The notes under the pieces are model-generated. The model did no database searches and was not told the DNA's origin. It was given only the letters and a program-made list of their open reading frames with translations. A stretch of 11,654 bases of DNA from the NCBI GenBank assembly GCA_964415245.1, contig CAYQAJ010000164.1, positions 1 through 11,654 on the forward strand, read 5' to 3'. Numbering within the stretch: position 1 is the first letter of the stretch; each line of letters begins with the position of its first letter. This DNA is from CAYQAJ01 sp964415245 (GTDB lineage Bacteria > Planctomycetota > Planctomycetia > Pirellulales > Pirellulaceae). Position numbers and translations under genes: made by a program. Positions 8,988 through 11,654 of this stretch are shown here, piece after piece.

Positions 8988-9719
8988 ATGGCCGTTTTCA
9001 GAAGACTGTTCGGGGAGCCGCCGTTCCAGTTTTTGGCTATGCACCTTGCGCAGGACGACGACTTTCTCGATGATGCCCGACTCATTCTTAGCCTTAGCGA
9101 AGACACTTATCGGCGCCTAGCCACGCAACTGGGCAAGGCAGATACATTCCTGAGTCGTTCCGAATTGGCCCCGGTAGTTGTCGAGGCGGTCGGCGAGGGT
9201 TCGGATCGACTCGCCAAGGTTGTTTATGGCATCGCCCAGATCGTGCACGATGCGGACATGGCCGCAAGTGAGGCAATGGACGTGTTGGGCAGGGCAATCG
9301 ATGAGAAGTCCACGTCGCTCAAACCCGACGAGCGACGCACGCTCGTCGACCGTTTGAGAAAGTTGGTCGCGGAGCCGATTGGATTCGCAAAGCAGTTCAA
9401 GGCTCGCCAGTTGGTCGATGCCATTGGCGGAGAACTCGAAGCGTTTCGGATCATCTGCGACATCCGTCCCGTTTTTGACCAGGGACGCCAACGAATCGAA
9501 GGGGCTGTACCGATCACCATTTTACGTTTGGAGTACACGAAACCCGATGGTGACAGCGCCGTCGTAGAGATGCGGGTGACAGAGAAGCAAATCACACAGC
9601 TTGACGAAAGAATCGAAGAGGCGCGTCGCAAGTTAAGAATCATCAAAGACCTTCTGACGCATTCCACAATTACCATTCCGAGAACCAAGTCTACGCTTGG
9701 TGAGGATGAATCACCGTGA
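8988..9719 (+). CDS. uncharacterised protein with COMM-like C-terminus
   Basis: I do not recognise a named family with certainty. The 243-residue protein has no signal peptide or membrane segment, so it should be cytoplasmic. Residues 1-150 look helical and charged. Residues 154-223 run FRIICDIRPVFD, then VPITILRLEY, a turn (KPDGDSA), VVEMRVT and a final helix (KQITQLDERIEEARRKL). This strand-strand-strand-helix order, with hydrophobic alternation and a closing amphipathic helix, recalls the COMM domain; the resemblance is in pattern only and the usual Trp is absent. ATG 8988 is supported by GAGGA at 8974-8978, 9 nt upstream. The stop overlaps the next start by 4 nt (GTGA), so the two products are probably made in step and may form a complex. 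GC content is lower than in the module genes. Confidence 0.85.
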   Translation: MAVFRRLFGEPPFQFLAMHLAQDDDFLDDARLILSLSEDTYRRLATQLGKADTFLSRSELAPVVVEAVGEGSDRLAKVVYGIAQIVHDADMAASEAMDVLGRAIDEKSTSLKPDERRTLVDRLRKLVAEPIGFAKQFKARQLVDAIGGELEAFRIICDIRPVFDQGRQRIEGAVPITILRLEYTKPDGDSAVVEMRVTEKQITQLDERIEEARRKLRIIKDLLTHSTITIPRTKSTLGEDESP

Positions 9720-10729
9720 CGCAGTCGGGCGAGACACAAAGTGATTCGAGACGCCAAGATACCGTCCTTCGCGCGCTTGAGGCTGTGATAAAGCAACAAA
9801 TCGAGGATTTCGAAGGTGCTGTTACGGCGGCGATGAGGGAAAGCTTCACGGAGACGCTCAAATCGCTTAAGAGGGGTCGCGTACCAAAGCACTCTATGCT
9901 GACGGTTACGGAGGGCGTCCTCGAAAAGCTGCCCTCAGGCGATTACGATGCGTCATTGCATACCGACCAAGGCCATGTGTTCTTGCGAGGAACACAGCGT
10001 AATCGTCACGAATCGACCGATCCGCAAGTGATCGATTCCCCGTCCGTTGTTCCTACGAATCCACGTGGCGAAAGTATCGCGGTTGCGCCGGCCGCACTTC
10101 TAGCTCAACTGAAGGATGCCGGTGCACAGCCTTCGCCTGCCCTCATCTGCGCGGTCGAATTGACTCGGTTCGACGCAGCGCAGCGCGAAGAACTTCTGCC
10201 GCTGCTGTGGCAATTCATCATTGACCATCGCGACAGCAACGATCGGGCCAAACTGATCGCGGTTGCGGCGGCGGTCCGCAAGTACATCGCCATGATGCCC
10301 ATGAGTCGCATGGGAGACCTGGCCAGGCTGCTCGAAACGGGCACTCGATCGCCTTTGCCGATAGAGCTGGAGATCGAGATCGCCAAGATGGTCTTCCGCA
10401 ATTTCGAGGTTCATCCGCCAATCTCAGTAGACCCGTATCCAGAGTTGGCCAAGCTGCTGTGGGAAATGGCGCAGGCGTACATCAATCCGCGACTTTTGCC
10501 GCGCGACAAATACGCGGCGGCCGCTTCCTTGGCCATCGACGCCGTCGTCGCCATGCGGAGCGCACTTGCCGCGCAGGCATTGAGCGAAGCCGCGGCATGC
10601 GAGTATCGGTGGTTTGCGGAGATCGTCAGTGACGACCTCGACAGGCTGCGCGAGAAGTGGATCGCAAAAAGCCCCGAGGCCGCCGCCTGGCTCGAACAGT
10701 TGAAGGCAAGCACTCTCGCAAACGTGTGA
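9716..10729 (+). CDS. uncharacterised helical protein
   Basis: The function is not recognised. The 337-residue protein starts with GTG inside the stop region of the upstream gene (GTGA overlap), a classic sign of translational coupling. Residues about 15-55 form a charged helix. Residues 60-125 are a polar, low-hydrophobicity linker with short strands (YDASLHTDQGHVFLRG). Residues 130-337 are Ala/Leu-rich helices that could stack as HEAT/ARM-like repeats, ending with YRWFAEIVSDDLDRLREKW and PEAAAWLEQL. There is no signal peptide, no transmembrane segment and no obvious nucleotide-binding or catalytic motif, so a scaffold or binding role is the most economical guess. Composition matches the two neighbours rather than the DUF1501 and DUF1553 genes. 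Confidence 0.85.
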   Translation: MTQSGETQSDSRRQDTVLRALEAVIKQQIEDFEGAVTAAMRESFTETLKSLKRGRVPKHSMLTVTEGVLEKLPSGDYDASLHTDQGHVFLRGTQRNRHESTDPQVIDSPSVVPTNPRGESIAVAPAALLAQLKDAGAQPSPALICAVELTRFDAAQREELLPLLWQFIIDHRDSNDRAKLIAVAAAVRKYIAMMPMSRMGDLARLLETGTRSPLPIELEIEIAKMVFRNFEVHPPISVDPYPELAKLLWEMAQAYINPRLLPRDKYAAAASLAIDAVVAMRSALAAQALSEAAACEYRWFAEIVSDDLDRLREKWIAKSPEAAAWLEQLKASTLANV

Positions 10730-10739
10730 TCGCAGCGGT

Positions 10740-10744
10740 GGGAG
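10740..10744 (+). promoter_or_regulatory. ribosome binding site deciding the 10751 start
   Basis: GGGAG lies 6 nt before the GTG at 10751, in the 21-nt gap after the previous stop. It is the best reason to accept this GTG as the start of the third cassette gene. Confidence 0.6.
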
Positions 10745-10750
10745 AGCAGC

Positions 10751-11434
10751 GTGCCATCTTTTCGTGTCACCGAACCGCGGGTTTCGCTCAAGGAATTCGA
10801 TGTTGTGGGGCGGGACGGCGACGAACCCGGATTCGTCGCCCACACGGGACTCGCCGAGTCGGCCGGTTCGCACGGTTGCGAAAAGGTGCCGGTGATCGAC
10901 ATGGCACCACCACTTCACGGAAGCGGCACCGGAAATCACATACGCGCGCACGCAATGGGTACGGCAAACTTGACGCACGATGAGCTACAGAAAATCCGGA
11001 CCTTTGTCGATCGCCATGCGAATGAGCATCTCGCGTTTCAGCATTTCCACGGGAAACAACTGCTGAACGCCGTGCCCCAAATGTACTGCATTCGGCCTCA
11101 TTCGCGCCCTTACAGCGAAGACGACGGACGCTATTGCCGAACGCTGTTTAGCTGTGCTGGCTTCGTTCTTGAGGCTTACAGGTTCGCACGGATCCGATTG
11201 CTTGGCTTGGACGCGCTTCCTGGCGTGGATCTTGCCGTGCTTCGTGTAGCCTACACTCGTGAGATTCACGCGATGGAGAGGGGAATTATCCGTCGAGAAG
11301 ACTTGGGACTCGAAGGTTCCGGTCCCTGGCCTGTCTTGTTGTGCGGCTACCTGTTCCACGCACTGAGTCGCGATACCGATTCCATTCGGCGCGAGCCGTA
11401 TCGGCCAGTTCTTGACGATCGGTACTTCAGGTAA
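10751..11434 (+). CDS. uncharacterised protein, candidate permuted papain-fold cysteine enzyme
   Basis: This is a 227-residue protein without signal peptide or membrane segment. I suggest, as inference, a permuted NlpC/P60-YiiX-LRAT-like fold. Residues 17-34 (FDVVGRDGDEPGFVAHTG) resemble the opening strands with the catalytic His (H31) followed by TG. Residues 128-143 (YCRTLFSCAGFVLEAY) resemble the helix that carries the nucleophile (C135, with C129 as alternative). Such enzymes hydrolyse peptide or acyl bonds or transfer acyl groups. The middle (HANEHLAFQHFHG, 89-101) is rich in His and aromatics, which could also mean metal binding. The GTG start is backed by GGGAG 6 nt upstream; the earliest in-frame ATG (codon 51) would drop H31. 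It is the last gene of the cassette. A 5-bp GC hairpin (11435-11449) directly follows the stop but has no T-run. Confidence 0.85.
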   Translation: MPSFRVTEPRVSLKEFDVVGRDGDEPGFVAHTGLAESAGSHGCEKVPVIDMAPPLHGSGTGNHIRAHAMGTANLTHDELQKIRTFVDRHANEHLAFQHFHGKQLLNAVPQMYCIRPHSRPYSEDDGRYCRTLFSCAGFVLEAYRFARIRLLGLDALPGVDLAVLRVAYTREIHAMERGIIRREDLGLEGSGPWPVLLCGYLFHALSRDTDSIRREPYRPVLDDRYFR

Positions 11435-11500
11435 CGGGCTGCTGGCCCGCGGAACGAATTCGAATTGCCGAGTGCCGAATGAGCCACCTGCCGTACTCCC

Positions 11501-11528
11501 TACTCTGCGCTCTGCATTCCGCACTCTG
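11501..11528. repeat. degenerate CTCTGC/TTCCGC tandem track
   Basis: Short imperfect repeats around CTCTGC (at 11503, 11510 and 11524) with TTCCGC between. This low-complexity intergenic style is common in Planctomycetes. It does not encode a plausible protein. Confidence 0.45.
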
Positions 11529-11542
11529 CACTGGCCTGCCGT

Positions 11543-11562
11543 GACCCTGACGGGGGCGTTCT
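11543..11562. repeat. 20-nt direct repeat, copy 1
   Basis: GACCCTGACGGGGGCGTTCT matches the copy at 11615-11634 at 18 of 20 positions, in the same orientation and 72 nt apart. Between them lies the hairpin CCAGGC/GCCTGG (11569-11585). The arrangement looks like part of a larger intergenic repeat unit. Confidence 0.65.
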
Positions 11563-11568
11563 GTCAGA

Positions 11569-11585
11569 CCAGGCTGAAGGCCTGG
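11569..11585. repeat. CCAGGC/GCCTGG hairpin
   Basis: A perfect 6-bp stem with a 5-nt loop between the two 20-nt direct repeats. It is followed by a G-run, not a T-run, so an intrinsic terminator is unlikely. Confidence 0.45.
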
Positions 11586-11614
11586 GGGCGGGGAATCCAC
11601 CACGAAGCGTCCGC

Positions 11615-11634
11615 GACCCTGTAGGGGGCGTTCT
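11615..11634. repeat. 20-nt direct repeat, copy 2
   Basis: GACCCTGTAGGGGGCGTTCT, the partner of the copy at 11543-11562. It lies 20 nt before the window end, which fits a contig broken inside a multi-copy repeat (inference). Confidence 0.65.
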
Positions 11635-11654
11635 CATTTGCGGCGCCGCGCGCG

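Noticed and set aside
9224..9892. 222-codon minus-strand open frame across cassette genes 1 and 2
   Set aside because: It spans the overlap of two well supported + strand genes with RBS evidence and coupling, and has no recognisable domain.
11412..11624. Small + strand ORF at the right end
   Set aside because: It overlaps the end of the third cassette gene and then translates only intergenic repeats; no RBS.

Overview
The window looks like a piece of a Planctomycetes chromosome, most likely from the Pirellulales or a close relative. The evidence is two copies of the gene pair that marks this phylum: a large secreted PSCyt1/DUF1549/DUF1553 protein and a DUF1501 protein. High GC and many short palindromic repeats between genes agree with this. 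No rRNA, tRNA, CRISPR array or transposase gene was seen. Both ends fall in repeat-like sequence, so the window may be a whole assembly contig that broke at repeats (inference).

Left region (1-8639), all on the + strand, holds two paralogous modules. Module A is the 3' part of a DUF1553 protein (1-1956, 5' end outside the window), followed after 4 nt by a Tat-exported DUF1501 protein (1961-3421). Module B is a complete cytochrome-like PSCyt1-DUF1549-DUF1553 protein (3678-6839) and a second DUF1501 protein (7161-8639). A 255-nt gap with three hairpins and a consensus -10 box precedes module B. Within module B the two genes are separated by 321 nt containing two inverted-repeat structures. One of these is a second copy of the palindromic element seen at the very start of the window. 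The modules are thought to work in the periplasm or cell envelope: the large protein carries heme-c type motifs and carbohydrate-binding-like inserts, and the DUF1501 protein belongs to the sulfatase/alkaline-phosphatase-like group. Their substrates are unknown.

Right region (8640-11654): a 348-nt repeat-bearing gap contains a good TTGACA-type promoter candidate. It leads into three tightly packed, uncharacterised + strand genes (8988-9719, 9716-10729, 10751-11434) with visibly lower GC than the left region. The first two overlap by 4 nt (GTGA) and the third starts 21 nt later with a good ribosome binding site, so they look like one operon. The first has a C-terminal part that resembles a COMM domain in outline. 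The second is a helical protein of unknown role. The third has a His...Cys pattern suggestive of a permuted papain-fold (YiiX/NlpC-P60/LRAT-like) cysteine enzyme. This cassette is the best candidate here for an undescribed system. The last 220 nt hold more repeats and no credible gene.
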